Shown piece after piece: positions 1-6,047 of a stretch of DNA of 7,918 nucleotides (within the stretch, counting starts at the first letter, position 1; each line of letters begins with the position of its first letter). Both the position numbers and the translations under genes were made by a program. The notes beneath the pieces are model-generated. The model did no database searches and had not been told where the DNA came from. It saw nothing but the letters and a program-made list of their open reading frames with translations. Origin of the DNA: JBDRGC01 sp043818215 (lineage in GTDB: Bacteria > Chloroflexota > Anaerolineae > Anaerolineales > UBA11858). The stretch lies in assembly GCA_043818215.1 (NCBI GenBank), contig JBDRGC010000311.1, positions 1 to 7,918 on the forward strand. Reading direction: 5' to 3'.

Positions 1-95
1 ACCTACAACCCCCAATCTCCAATCCCCAACCTCCAATCTCCCCCCTCCCACCCCCAATCTCCACGCTCCAAGCTCCAATCTTCAATCCCCCCCCA
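1..95. repeat. CT-rich degenerate short-repeat tract
   Basis: The tract is made of imperfect copies of a unit close to CCAATCTCC, varied as CCAACCTCC, CCACGCTCC and CCAAGCTCC, with runs of C between them. The minus strand is therefore G-rich, with GGAGATTGG-like units, and lies just past the end of the broken amidohydrolase gene. I see no ORF or RNA gene in it. It continues off the left edge, so its true length is unknown. Similar low-complexity tracts are, from memory, common between genes in Anaerolineae genomes. Confidence 0.7.
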
Positions 96-1403
96 TTACC
101 CATTCTCCCCCCACCATCGTCGCCTCTGGGCGGATGTCCCGCAGTTCGTCCGCCAGACATAAGATAGGGCCGCGCGCTCCCCCCAGTATTCATCGGCCAT
201 CAGCATATCCGAGGTGGCGTGAATGGGCTGCATCGAGGCGGTGATACCCAATTCGGCCAGCTTGTGTACATCCTGCGGGTGGAGAAGTTGCACGTGTTCG
301 ATGCGATGCCGCAAACGTGTGCCGACCGCCTCCGGCAAACCGCCCTTAGCTTGCTGCTGTTCATAATCGCGCAACTGTTCGAAGGCCTTGAGCACTTCAC
401 GGTTGGCGCGGTCGCCGATGGCGTGGACGGCCATTGGTAAGTAGTTATCAGCCGCCAGCCGTCCGTGTTCGAATAATTCTACGGCCCTCATCAGGAGCAT
501 GCCCCGGTCGGCGGAGGCATTCTCGTAAGGCTGGAGCAGGGCGGCGGTATGCGGCCCCAACGCTCCGTCGGCGAAGGCCTTCACGCTCCCGATGCGCAGC
601 CAATCATCCCCGAAGCCGCCCCGCAGACCCAACTCGGCGGCCTGCGGCAGGGCCTCCAATGGGATGCTTTTGATCACGCGCAGGCGTAGATCACCCTCCG
701 CATGGAGAGCTTGCAGGGCCGCGAAACATGTCTGACGGTCGAAATCATGCCCGCCGGTCACTCCCATGCTCCACAGCGCGGACTGTGCTCCACGAATCGC
801 TTCGACAACTTCGGCCAGCGGTGGCTCTGGGATGACATCGGCAGCCAGCAGCATGGCTCCCTCGATGAGAATGCCAGCAGGGTTCCCGTGTCTATCACGC
901 TGAATTACCCCACCGCCGGGGTCAGGAGTATTGGCATTGATATGCGCGGCTCGCAGGGCGGCGCTATTAACCCAGGCAGCGTGTAGCGACTTGGTCGTAA
1001 GGTATACAGGGTTGTCGGGAGCAACGGTATCTAAATCAACCGCGCGGCCGAATCCCTCCGGCCACTCATTTTGATTCCAGCCGTGGCCCAGAATCCATTT
1101 TCCGGGCGGAGTGGTGTGGGCGCGCTCTGCCACGCGGCGCAGGCATTCCTCGCGGGTGGGGGTTTCGCAATCGACATTTTTTAAACTGAGGGCGTAATGT
1201 TTCAGATGGATATGAGCGTCAGTCAGGCCGGGAATCACCGGGCGGCCTCCCAGGTTGTGGACGGTTGCCTGCACCCGAAAGTCCGCCAGAATCCGGTCGT
1301 CATCCCCGAGGGTCAGGATTCGCCCGTGGTCGATAACAAGCGCCGACGCGGTGGGAGTCTCCCGGTCTAGTGTGTAAATGCGAGCATTATAAAGTATGCG
1401 CAT
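82..1403 (-). pseudogene. YtcJ-type metal-dependent amidohydrolase, internally deleted and frameshifted
   Basis: The N-terminal 419 or so residues look like the amidohydrolase family 3 (YtcJ-like) proteins, which hydrolyse amide or similar bonds at a metal site; the substrate cannot be told. Visible motifs are the metal-binding HIH at residues 64-66 after VIPGLTDA, GHGWNQNEW near 106-114, VKAFADGALG at 274-283 with Lys275 in the usual metal-bridging position, His327 in AVHAIGDRAN, and HRIEH at 367-371. Family members usually run to about 530 residues. Here the open frame ends at position 96 after 435, and its last 16 residues are out of character. Shifting frame at about position 150 gives DELRDIRPEATMVGGEWV, the typical family C-terminus, with a stop at 82-84. 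About 100 residues, including the GSD-P motif with a conserved aspartate, are missing between the two parts, so the product is probably inactive. The start fits the family N-terminus, although no clear ribosome site precedes it. Confidence 0.8.
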
Positions 1404-1521
1404 AGCCAGATAAAAAGAGCGGTGGTAGATAAGGGTTGAGTTGGTGGAGTACGTGTAAGGTTGGGCTGTGCTCAGCTCTCCGTAGTTACATTTTGGGCAT
1501 ACTGCGTTTTTCGAAAGCCAT

Positions 1522-2541
1522 CTACGCCATATCGATAATAACTTTCATGGTTTTATCCCTCTGAGCATCAATAAAATGGTATGCCGCCAGGTATTCATCG
1601 AGAGTGAAATGTTTCGACAACAGGGGGGTCGTAATCACCGCTCCCGAATCGATCAGTTCAACGGCGCGCTCGTAATCTGGGCGCCGGTACATCAGCGTGC
1701 CACGCAGGTTGAGTTCGCGATCCTGCACCAATCCCAAGTCTACCCGCGGCTTATCGCCAAACACGCCGACGATCACAATCGTGCCGCCTTTTTGAATGTT
1801 CTCGATGGCGGCTGTCATCGTATCCACTGCCCCCACACATTCGAAGACCATATCGAATCCATCCGGGTAAAAGACAGATGCCGCGGCTTCTGCCAGAGTC
1901 TCTCTGGCAGCGTTGGAGATCGCACCTAAACCGCATAGCCGGGCAATTTCCAGCCGGTAATCACTCAAATCTGTAATAAGCACTTGCGCTCCATCTGCCC
2001 GTGTCACCTGACCTACCAGGTTTCCGATGGGGCCTGCCCCCAACACAGCTACGTTACGACCATTTAGTTTTCCAGCCCGTGAAACGGCATGGACTGCAAC
2101 GGATACTGGTTCCACCAGTGCACCCTGTTCGAAGGAGAAGCTATCCGGCAGCGGGACGATCTTATCTGCGTCTGTTACCCAAAGCTCCTGCGCACAACCC
2201 GGAGCCTGAAAACCCTGCACTTTCAGGTTGTCGCAGATATGATAATCGCCGCGAAGGCAAGGCGCGCAGGCACCGCATACAATTTGCGGCATCGCGGTGA
2301 CCTTCATCCCCGACCTCATACCCGTTACCCCCTCGCCTACCGATTCCAGCGTGGCTGAAAATTCGTGACCCTGTACAACCGGGTAGCTCGTATAGGGATG
2401 TTTGCCGTGGAAAACATGTACATCCGAGCCGCATACCCCGATGCACTGGATGCGAAGTAGTACTTCGCCAGGGCCGGGTTCGGGCGATTCGATCTCATGG
2501 ATCACGATCTCGCCAGGGGCGGTCATCACTGCTTGTCTCAT
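1522..2541 (-). CDS. Zinc-dependent medium-chain alcohol/polyol dehydrogenase
   Basis: This is a 339-residue medium-chain dehydrogenase of the sorbitol/threonine dehydrogenase type, cytosolic, expected to oxidise a secondary alcohol or polyol with NAD. The catalytic zinc ligands are visible as Cys37 in GVCGSD, His59-Glu60 in GHEF and Glu144 in ALVEP. The structural zinc site has four cysteines at 89, 92, 95 and 103. The nucleotide fold carries GAGPIG at 168-173, and Asp191 at the end of the second strand favours NAD over NADP. Length is normal and both ends look intact. GAGGAG lies 9 bases before the ATG and supports the start. It follows the SDR gene by 129 bases in the same direction, so the two may serve one oxidation pathway. 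The exact substrate is not predictable; threonine, sorbitol and related sugar alcohols are all possible. Confidence 0.9.
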   Translation of the reverse strand: MRQAVMTAPGEIVIHEIESPEPGPGEVLLRIQCIGVCGSDVHVFHGKHPYTSYPVVQGHEFSATLESVGEGVTGMRSGMKVTAMPQIVCGACAPCLRGDYHICDNLKVQGFQAPGCAQELWVTDADKIVPLPDSFSFEQGALVEPVSVAVHAVSRAGKLNGRNVAVLGAGPIGNLVGQVTRADGAQVLITDLSDYRLEIARLCGLGAISNAARETLAEAAASVFYPDGFDMVFECVGAVDTMTAAIENIQKGGTIVIVGVFGDKPRVDLGLVQDRELNLRGTLMYRRPDYERAVELIDSGAVITTPLLSKHFTLDEYLAAYHFIDAQRDKTMKVIIDMA

Positions 2542-2620
2542 GGTTTCTTTCTCCTCGTCATAGTATCACCTCACCGCCCGTAGGGCACTATACTAAATAG
2601 GGGAGTAAGGTGGGCTTCTA

Positions 2621-2669
2621 CCCTCTGCCCTCTACCCTCTACCCTCTACCCTCTACCCTCTGCCCTCTC
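2621..2669. repeat. Seven tandem heptamers CCCTCTN
   Basis: Seven consecutive 7-base units fill this stretch: CCCTCTG, four CCCTCTA, CCCTCTG and CCCTCTC. The array begins one base after the SDR stop codon. On the minus (mRNA) strand it reads as GGG tracts separated by four-base loops, TAGA or CAGA, which is the G3N4 pattern able to form a G-quadruplex. It lies in the 129-base spacer between the SDR and dehydrogenase genes and would be in any shared transcript. Copy number in such arrays usually varies between strains. Confidence 0.9.
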
Positions 2670-2670
2670 G

Positions 2671-3462
2671 TTATACAACTCTCAACCAGCCGCCATCCAC
2701 AAAATAGGTGGAACCGACGCAGTAGCTGGCGCGCGGGGAGCACAAGAACACAAAGAAGTGGGCCAGTTCTTCGGGGGAGGCGAATCGCTTGATGGGGGTG
2801 TATTTTTCAGCTACTCCTTGCAAATGTTGTTTCCAGGTTGTATCGGTGCCTCTGGTGAGTTGTTTGGCGGTTTTAACCCAGTCGGGGGTCTGCACCAAAC
2901 CCGGGTTGACGCAGTTCACCCGGATATTATCGCCAATCACTTCATCCGAAAGAGTCTTGGAGAACATCATCAAGGCAGCCTTGGTCACATTGTAAATGGG
3001 TTCGTAATCGAGGGGCTGTTTCGCGCAGATGGAGGCGTTGTTGATGATCACCCCGCCGCCGCGTTGGCGCATAAAAGGCACCAGGCCCCGCGAGAGGCGC
3101 ACAGCCGCCATAACATGCAGGTCCCAATAGTACTGCCACTTTTCATCGGGGGCTGTCATGATCTTTTCGTTACTGCCTGTTCCAGCATTGTTGATCAGGA
3201 TATCCGCGCCGCCAAAAACTTCTTCCACCCTGGCGACCAGGTTTTCGATATCCTCCATGCTGGTCACATCTGTTTTCACCCCCAAGGTCTTAACCCCGTA
3301 TCTCTCCCGTATTCGATGGGCCTCGCTTACTACGCGTTCTTCGTTGCGCGCACATAACACCAGGTGAACGCCCTCTTGTGCCAGGCCTCCAGCCACTGCC
3401 AGGCCAATCCCAACGCTTCCCCCGGTGATTACGGCGATTTGATCTTTGAGTCCCAGGTCCAT
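2671..3462 (-). CDS. Short-chain dehydrogenase/reductase (classical SDR)
   Basis: This 263-residue protein is a classical SDR, a cytosolic NAD(P)-dependent oxidoreductase. The cofactor motif TGGSVGIG is at residues 13-20, NNAG at 91-94, the active-site Ser at 144 in NNASIC, and YNVTK at 157-161 supplies Tyr157 and Lys161. NPGLVQT at 187-193 and the C-terminal YFVDGGW at 253-259 are also typical. Arg39 after the second strand (LCARN) suggests NADP(H) may be preferred. The usual catalytic-tetrad Asn before helix 4 appears to be His116 (WDLH in place of the common D-V-N). The start is well supported by AAGGAG 8 bases before the ATG. It is the first gene of the left-hand group, upstream of the zinc dehydrogenase. 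The substrate is unknown; sugar, polyol or acyl substrates are all handled by this superfamily. Confidence 0.9.
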   Translation of the reverse strand: MDLGLKDQIAVITGGSVGIGLAVAGGLAQEGVHLVLCARNEERVVSEAHRIRERYGVKTLGVKTDVTSMEDIENLVARVEEVFGGADILINNAGTGSNEKIMTAPDEKWQYYWDLHVMAAVRLSRGLVPFMRQRGGGVIINNASICAKQPLDYEPIYNVTKAALMMFSKTLSDEVIGDNIRVNCVNPGLVQTPDWVKTAKQLTRGTDTTWKQHLQGVAEKYTPIKRFASPEELAHFFVFLCSPRASYCVGSTYFVDGGWLRVV

Positions 3463-3478
3463 ACTTCCGCTCCTTCGG

Positions 3479-3490
3479 ATGTATATACAT
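3479..3490. promoter_or_regulatory. Perfect 12-base palindrome upstream of SDR, possible operator
   Basis: ATGTATATACAT is its own reverse complement and ends 4 bases from the SDR ribosome site. Its core GTATATAC has the GT-N4-AC form recognised by several GntR-family repressors, and the whole site also resembles PadR-type ATGT/ACAT spacing. It overlaps the right end of a possible minus-strand -10 box at 3486-3491. The repressor is not in the window, so the role is inferred. Confidence 0.35.
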
Positions 3491-3514
3491 AACGCATGTT
3501 ACGCACTCGGTAAA
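3486..3514 (-). promoter_or_regulatory. Weak sigma-70-like promoter candidate for SDR
   Basis: On the minus strand TTTACC (3509-3514) and TATGTA (3486-3491) are separated by exactly 17 bases. They match TTGACA at four positions and TATAAT at three. The predicted start of transcription falls close to the ribosome site, so the leader would be very short. This is a weak match and could be chance. Confidence 0.25.
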
Positions 3515-3567
3515 AAAAAGTGGTTCAAATTTCATCCTCCCGAAGGACATTGGGACGATGTGAGTAG

Positions 3568-3623
3568 CGGTGTTCAGCGTATCGAAGGGTGGAGTTTGAA
3601 CCCGTTCGCACCCTTCAACACCG
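3568..3623. repeat. Bulged palindrome, dispersed-repeat type
   Basis: Two pairs of arms stack on one another: CGGTGTT (3568-3574) with AACACCG (3617-3623), and GAAGGGTG (3584-3591) with CACCCTTC (3609-3616). A nine-base insert, CAGCGTATC, interrupts only the left side. The TTCAGCGTATCGAAGGG part resembles a family of dispersed palindromes found in many environmental bacterial genomes, as I remember it. It lies away from either gene end, so a terminator role is less likely. Confidence 0.65.
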
Positions 3624-3655
3624 TAACTGCGTTCGGTAACATGTCTATTAGTCCC

Positions 3656-3686
3656 ATTGGCAATTGGATGTACCCAATCCGCCAAT
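3656..3686. repeat. Short hairpin with one internal loop
   Basis: ATTGGC (3656-3661) pairs with GCCAAT (3681-3686), and ATTGG (3663-3667) with CCAAT (3674-3678), around a six-base ATGTAC loop. A single A faces CC in the internal loop. No T-run follows on either strand, so this is not an obvious terminator. Confidence 0.5.
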
Positions 3687-3727
3687 TCCGTTAATCCGTG
3701 CTCTCGTGTGGTGATAGCCAATCCGCC

Positions 3728-3749
3728 GCCTGTCTGCCGATAGTCAGGC
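3728..3749. repeat. Small imperfect hairpin
   Basis: GCCTG (3728-3732) pairs with CAGGC (3745-3749), with a weak inner CT/AG pairing around a central CCGATAG region. It sits 16 bases before the larger palindromic element and may be part of the same compound repeat. Confidence 0.4.
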
Positions 3750-3765
3750 AACCAAACTTCACTGT

Positions 3766-3883
3766 TGTCATTGCGAGGAACGTTCTGTGTGACGAAGCAA
3801 TCTCGCACTTGCCAAGGGTGAGATTGCTCACCTGCACTGCGTTCCGGCGCAAGTGTCAGCGGTGAAGCTGCTTCGCAATGACA
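3766..3883. repeat. 118-base palindromic dispersed repeat (TGTCATTGCGA type)
   Basis: The element is bounded by TGTCATTGCGA (3766-3776) and its exact reverse complement TCGCAATGACA (3873-3883). Inside is a second perfect hairpin, AGCAATCTC (3796-3804) with GAGATTGCT (3820-3828). This design, including the GACGAAGCAATCTCG segment, matches a dispersed non-coding repeat that I recall from many Chloroflexota and other environmental genomes. It encodes nothing and could be a MITE-like or REP-like element. No target-site duplication is evident. Confidence 0.75.
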
Positions 3884-3948
3884 CCATCCTGAAATATTCT
3901 CGCGAACAATGTGCCGGTACGGTGCAACGCAAATCTCGCAGGATAATC

Positions 3949-4809
3949 CTATAAAAACCGCTCAACCAGTGCGTTCAACTCTTCATCCGAATAGTAATAA
4001 ACAGTGATAGTGCCACCCTTGCTCCCGTGTTTGAGGGATACTTTCGCACCCAGGCCGGTTCGCAAGCGATCTTCCAATGCCTTGATTTCGGGAGACGGGG
4101 CTGGCTTTGGCCTGGCCGGGGTTTTTTCACCGCTAAGTTTGCGCACCAGTTCTTCGGTTTGGCGCACGCTCAGGTTTTTCTGGGTGATAGTTTGCAGGGC
4201 CGCGGCCTGTGCCTGATGGTTGGACAGGGCCAGCAGGGCGCGGGCGTGGCCGGCGCTGATTTCGCCGTCCGTCAGGGCTTGCTGCACGCTGGGCGGCAGG
4301 TTGAGCAGGCGCAATGTGTTAGTAACTGCCACGCGGCTCTTGCCCACCTGTTTGGCGATCACGCCGTGAGAGAGACTAAAATCATCGACCAATTGACGGT
4401 AGGCTTCAGCCATCTCTAATGGGCTGAGGTCGGCGCGCTGCACGTTTTCGATCAGGGCCAGTTCCAGCCGCTCCTGCTCGCTGGTTTCCCGCACAATTAC
4501 GGGGACGGTTTCAAGCCCTGCTTCTTTGGCCGCCAGCAGACGCCGCTCTCCGGCAATGAGAGTGTATTCCCCGGCCCGAGGCCCACCGCTGACGATCAAC
4601 GGCTGGATGATGCCATGTTCCCTGATAGAGGCTGCCAACTCGGACAGTTCTTCGGTGTCGAAGCGGAGGCGCGGCTGGCGCGGGTTGGGGGTGATGCTAG
4701 TTACCGAAACTTCTGCCACCCCGCCGGGGGGCTGCCGGGGTGGGGCGTTGTCCCCCATGGGGATGAGGGCGTCTAATCCTTTTCCAAGACCGGGTCGTTT
4801 ACGGGGCAT
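3949..4809 (-). CDS. parB: Chromosome partitioning protein ParB/Spo0J
   Basis: This 286-residue protein is a chromosomal ParB. It binds parS sites near the origin, slides along DNA as a CTP-dependent clamp, and works with ParA to segregate chromosomes. The N-terminus, with GLGKGLDALIP at 7-17, is characteristic of chromosomal Spo0J and is the part that contacts ParA. The N-terminal domain follows with NPRQPR at 42-47, the CTP-binding box GERRLLAA at 87-94 and ENVQR at 121-125. A helix-turn-helix lies at about 147-170 (GVIAKQVGKSRVAVTNTLR region). A charged, proline-rich linker at 226-242 leads to the C-terminal dimerisation domain, which ends LVERFL. It appears complete. Its usual partner parA lies about 2.2 kb upstream instead of next to it. 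The ribosome site before the ATG is weak (AAAGAG). Confidence 0.96.
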   Translation of the reverse strand: MPRKRPGLGKGLDALIPMGDNAPPRQPPGGVAEVSVTSITPNPRQPRLRFDTEELSELAASIREHGIIQPLIVSGGPRAGEYTLIAGERRLLAAKEAGLETVPVIVRETSEQERLELALIENVQRADLSPLEMAEAYRQLVDDFSLSHGVIAKQVGKSRVAVTNTLRLLNLPPSVQQALTDGEISAGHARALLALSNHQAQAAALQTITQKNLSVRQTEELVRKLSGEKTPARPKPAPSPEIKALEDRLRTGLGAKVSLKHGSKGGTITVYYYSDEELNALVERFL

Positions 4810-4836
4810 AAGGTTTACTCTTTTTGATTGGTCAGT

Positions 4837-4854
4837 AATTCCTGTTATGGAATT
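4837..4854. promoter_or_regulatory. Perfect inverted repeat upstream of parB
   Basis: AATTCC (4837-4842) and GGAATT (4849-4854) are perfect reverse complements around six bases, TGTTAT. The nearer arm is 27 bases upstream of the parB ATG. It could be a protein-binding site, or a hairpin in the parB leader. No recognised regulator site matches it. Confidence 0.35.
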
Positions 4855-4861
4855 TGTAGTA

Positions 4862-4875
4862 ACGACTTGAGTCGT
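4862..4875. repeat. Short palindrome ACGACT-TG-AGTCGT
   Basis: Six-base perfect arms flank a two-base centre, just 8 bases beyond the AATTCC/GGAATT inverted repeat. The pair of palindromes occupies most of the gap between the endonuclease stop and parB. It may mark the left junction of the insertion or be another dispersed repeat. No run of T follows it on the minus strand. Confidence 0.4.
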
Positions 4876-4913
4876 CTATGCTGCATAACAAAGTTTTACC
4901 TGCGAGTTTTTAC

Positions 4914-6047
4914 TCACACGCTACTATCAAACTCCGCTGCGCGTCTCAAAGCCAAAAACACTTCTTTGAGCGGTTGATTAACCGCACTATCGGGCTCTGA
5001 TAAAACAAGTTCCTGGTATGCTTCGAGAAAATCGAGTCTTAGCCTATGGAATAAATGCAGAAAGTGGCGCAAAAATCTTATGCAATCCAGGATTACAAAC
5101 TCAATTCCTCCGGTCTCACGATAAAGAGAAGTGGCATATTCAGCAATATCAATATCGATCCTTCCTGTTGTGATGAAAATGTAGTTATCGATTCTCATAC
5201 CTGAGTGTGCAACTTTTTGAATTGCAAAATCAATATCCGACTTCGTGACATCCTTTGCCTTCATCTCGTAACTCGTAATTACGTTTTCGTCATCGATAAG
5301 TGTAATTTCCAAATCGCCAAGCGCACCTGTTTGCAAATCTGCGGCATTATGAGCAAATAGTGACCTCGCTTGTTCACCGAGAGGCTGCGATGCGGCTTGA
5401 TAAGCGGCGGCTACAACAAGCAAAGGAAGGCGGCTGGATTTCGGGCTTTGCAAATGCTGTGAAATCAAACTAACAATTTCTTCGGTTGACAATGGAACGC
5501 TGTTGTAAGATGTCCCCAATTCTTGAAGAAGCTGTTGGAGTCTCCCTTCCTGTTCTTGTTTCAGAATCAGAAGTTGACGAATTGTTTCTGTAAGGAGGTC
5601 ATCTGCCGTTACCCTGTCCCGATATACATCATCGAGAAGCTGAATTGTATCTTCGTACATCTTCTTTGGCCGGCCACTAATTAACAAAGGTGGAGCAAGC
5701 GGAACATTAATCGTCCGAAAACCTGGAGTCAGAAAAGCTGTTGTCGAATTAACTGGCAAATTGTTTTCTGACGCGAACGGCCAAATGTATTTTTCATCGT
5801 ACTCAGCTCGGCCAGAAAATGTGCCCTTACTATCAATTTCTGTGTATGGTTTACGAATGTCAATTTCTGGCCGGTGGATTTTTGCCAATGCACAAGTCAT
5901 TAACATTCGAACACCTGCCCGGTTGCTTAGGCAACGCGCTATATAAATAACTCGTTCCAATATTGCAGAATCGAGAATTATCGACTTGCGGGTTGATTTT
6001 CTAGCTCGCTGAAGAGCGTCTTCAAGTATTTTGTTTGGTGTTGCCAT
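4914..6047 (-). CDS. Putative Type II restriction endonuclease, PD-(D/E)XK, possibly SacI family
   Basis: This 377-residue protein is most likely the endonuclease partner of the methyltransferase just upstream. A PD-(D/E)XK-type site is visible: Asp245 in GALGDLEI, then Glu261 and Lys263 in SYEMKAK (Lys265 is an alternative), each at the end of a predicted strand. The strand at 288-293 (NYIFIT) then fits the core fold. The order of an alpha-helical N-terminal half, a GD strand, an E-x-K strand and a helix resembles SacI from memory; that family call is tentative. A helix-rich C-terminus follows at 322-350. AAAGGAAAG with its GGA 7 bases before the ATG supports the start, so the reading frame overlaps the end of the methyltransferase by 70 bases. 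The next gene downstream is parB. Codon use is AT-rich like its partner's and unlike the par genes. No signal peptide or membrane segment is evident. Specificity is unknown. Confidence 0.65.
   Translation of the reverse strand: MATPNKILEDALQRARKSTRKSIILDSAILERVIYIARCLSNRAGVRMLMTCALAKIHRPEIDIRKPYTEIDSKGTFSGRAEYDEKYIWPFASENNLPVNSTTAFLTPGFRTINVPLAPPLLISGRPKKMYEDTIQLLDDVYRDRVTADDLLTETIRQLLILKQEQEGRLQQLLQELGTSYNSVPLSTEEIVSLISQHLQSPKSSRLPLLVVAAAYQAASQPLGEQARSLFAHNAADLQTGALGDLEITLIDDENVITSYEMKAKDVTKSDIDFAIQKVAHSGMRIDNYIFITTGRIDIDIAEYATSLYRETGGIEFVILDCIRFLRHFLHLFHRLRLDFLEAYQELVLSEPDSAVNQPLKEVFLALRRAAEFDSSV

Larger units (their letters stand above)
3463..3948. other. Gene-free intergenic region packed with palindromes
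   Basis: No credible gene is visible in these 486 bases between the parB stop and the SDR start. Short open frames exist on both strands, but they run through palindromes or lie antisense to the SDR gene and show no family motifs. The stretch carries four inverted-repeat elements at 3568-3623, 3656-3686, 3728-3749 and 3766-3883, plus a short perfect palindrome and a weak promoter candidate near the SDR start. It looks like a landing zone for dispersed repeats between two transcription units. Confidence 0.7.

Noticed and set aside
287..304. CACGTG core with partial resemblance to a parS site
   Set aside because: Only the left half and core approach TGTTTCACGTGAAACA; the right half does not match. 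The bases encode the conserved HIEHVQLL stretch of the amidohydrolase, so coding constraint explains them.
1386..1391. TATAAT on the minus strand
   Set aside because: It lies inside the amidohydrolase coding region at codons 4-6, and the box 17 bases upstream (TTTATC) is a poor -35. Transcription from it would miss the family-typical start.
2576..2586. GCCC-GTA-GGGC hairpin before the zinc dehydrogenase
   Set aside because: A four-base stem with a three-base loop and no associated promoter or terminator signal is not enough to call a site.
2758..3357. 199-codon plus-strand open frame
   Set aside because: It is antisense to the middle of the SDR gene, which has all expected motifs; the open frame is a by-product of GC-rich codon use.
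3446..3694. 82-codon plus-strand open frame in the intergenic gap
   Set aside because: It contains two of the palindromes, begins antisense to the SDR gene and has no recognisable protein features.
3290..3808. 172-codon open frame on the minus strand overlapping the SDR gene
   Set aside because: It runs through the palindromic gap and then out of frame along the SDR start. It shows no motif, and the SDR start has a strong ribosome site.
4904..4915. GAGT-TTTT-ACTC hairpin at the endonuclease stop as a terminator
   Set aside because: The four-base stem is too weak and no T-run follows on the minus strand.
5667..5676. 10-base palindrome TGGCCGGCCA in the endonuclease gene
   Set aside because: It encodes part of ISGRPKK and there is no sign of function; a GC-rich palindrome of this size can arise by chance. 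I did not take it as the system's own recognition site.
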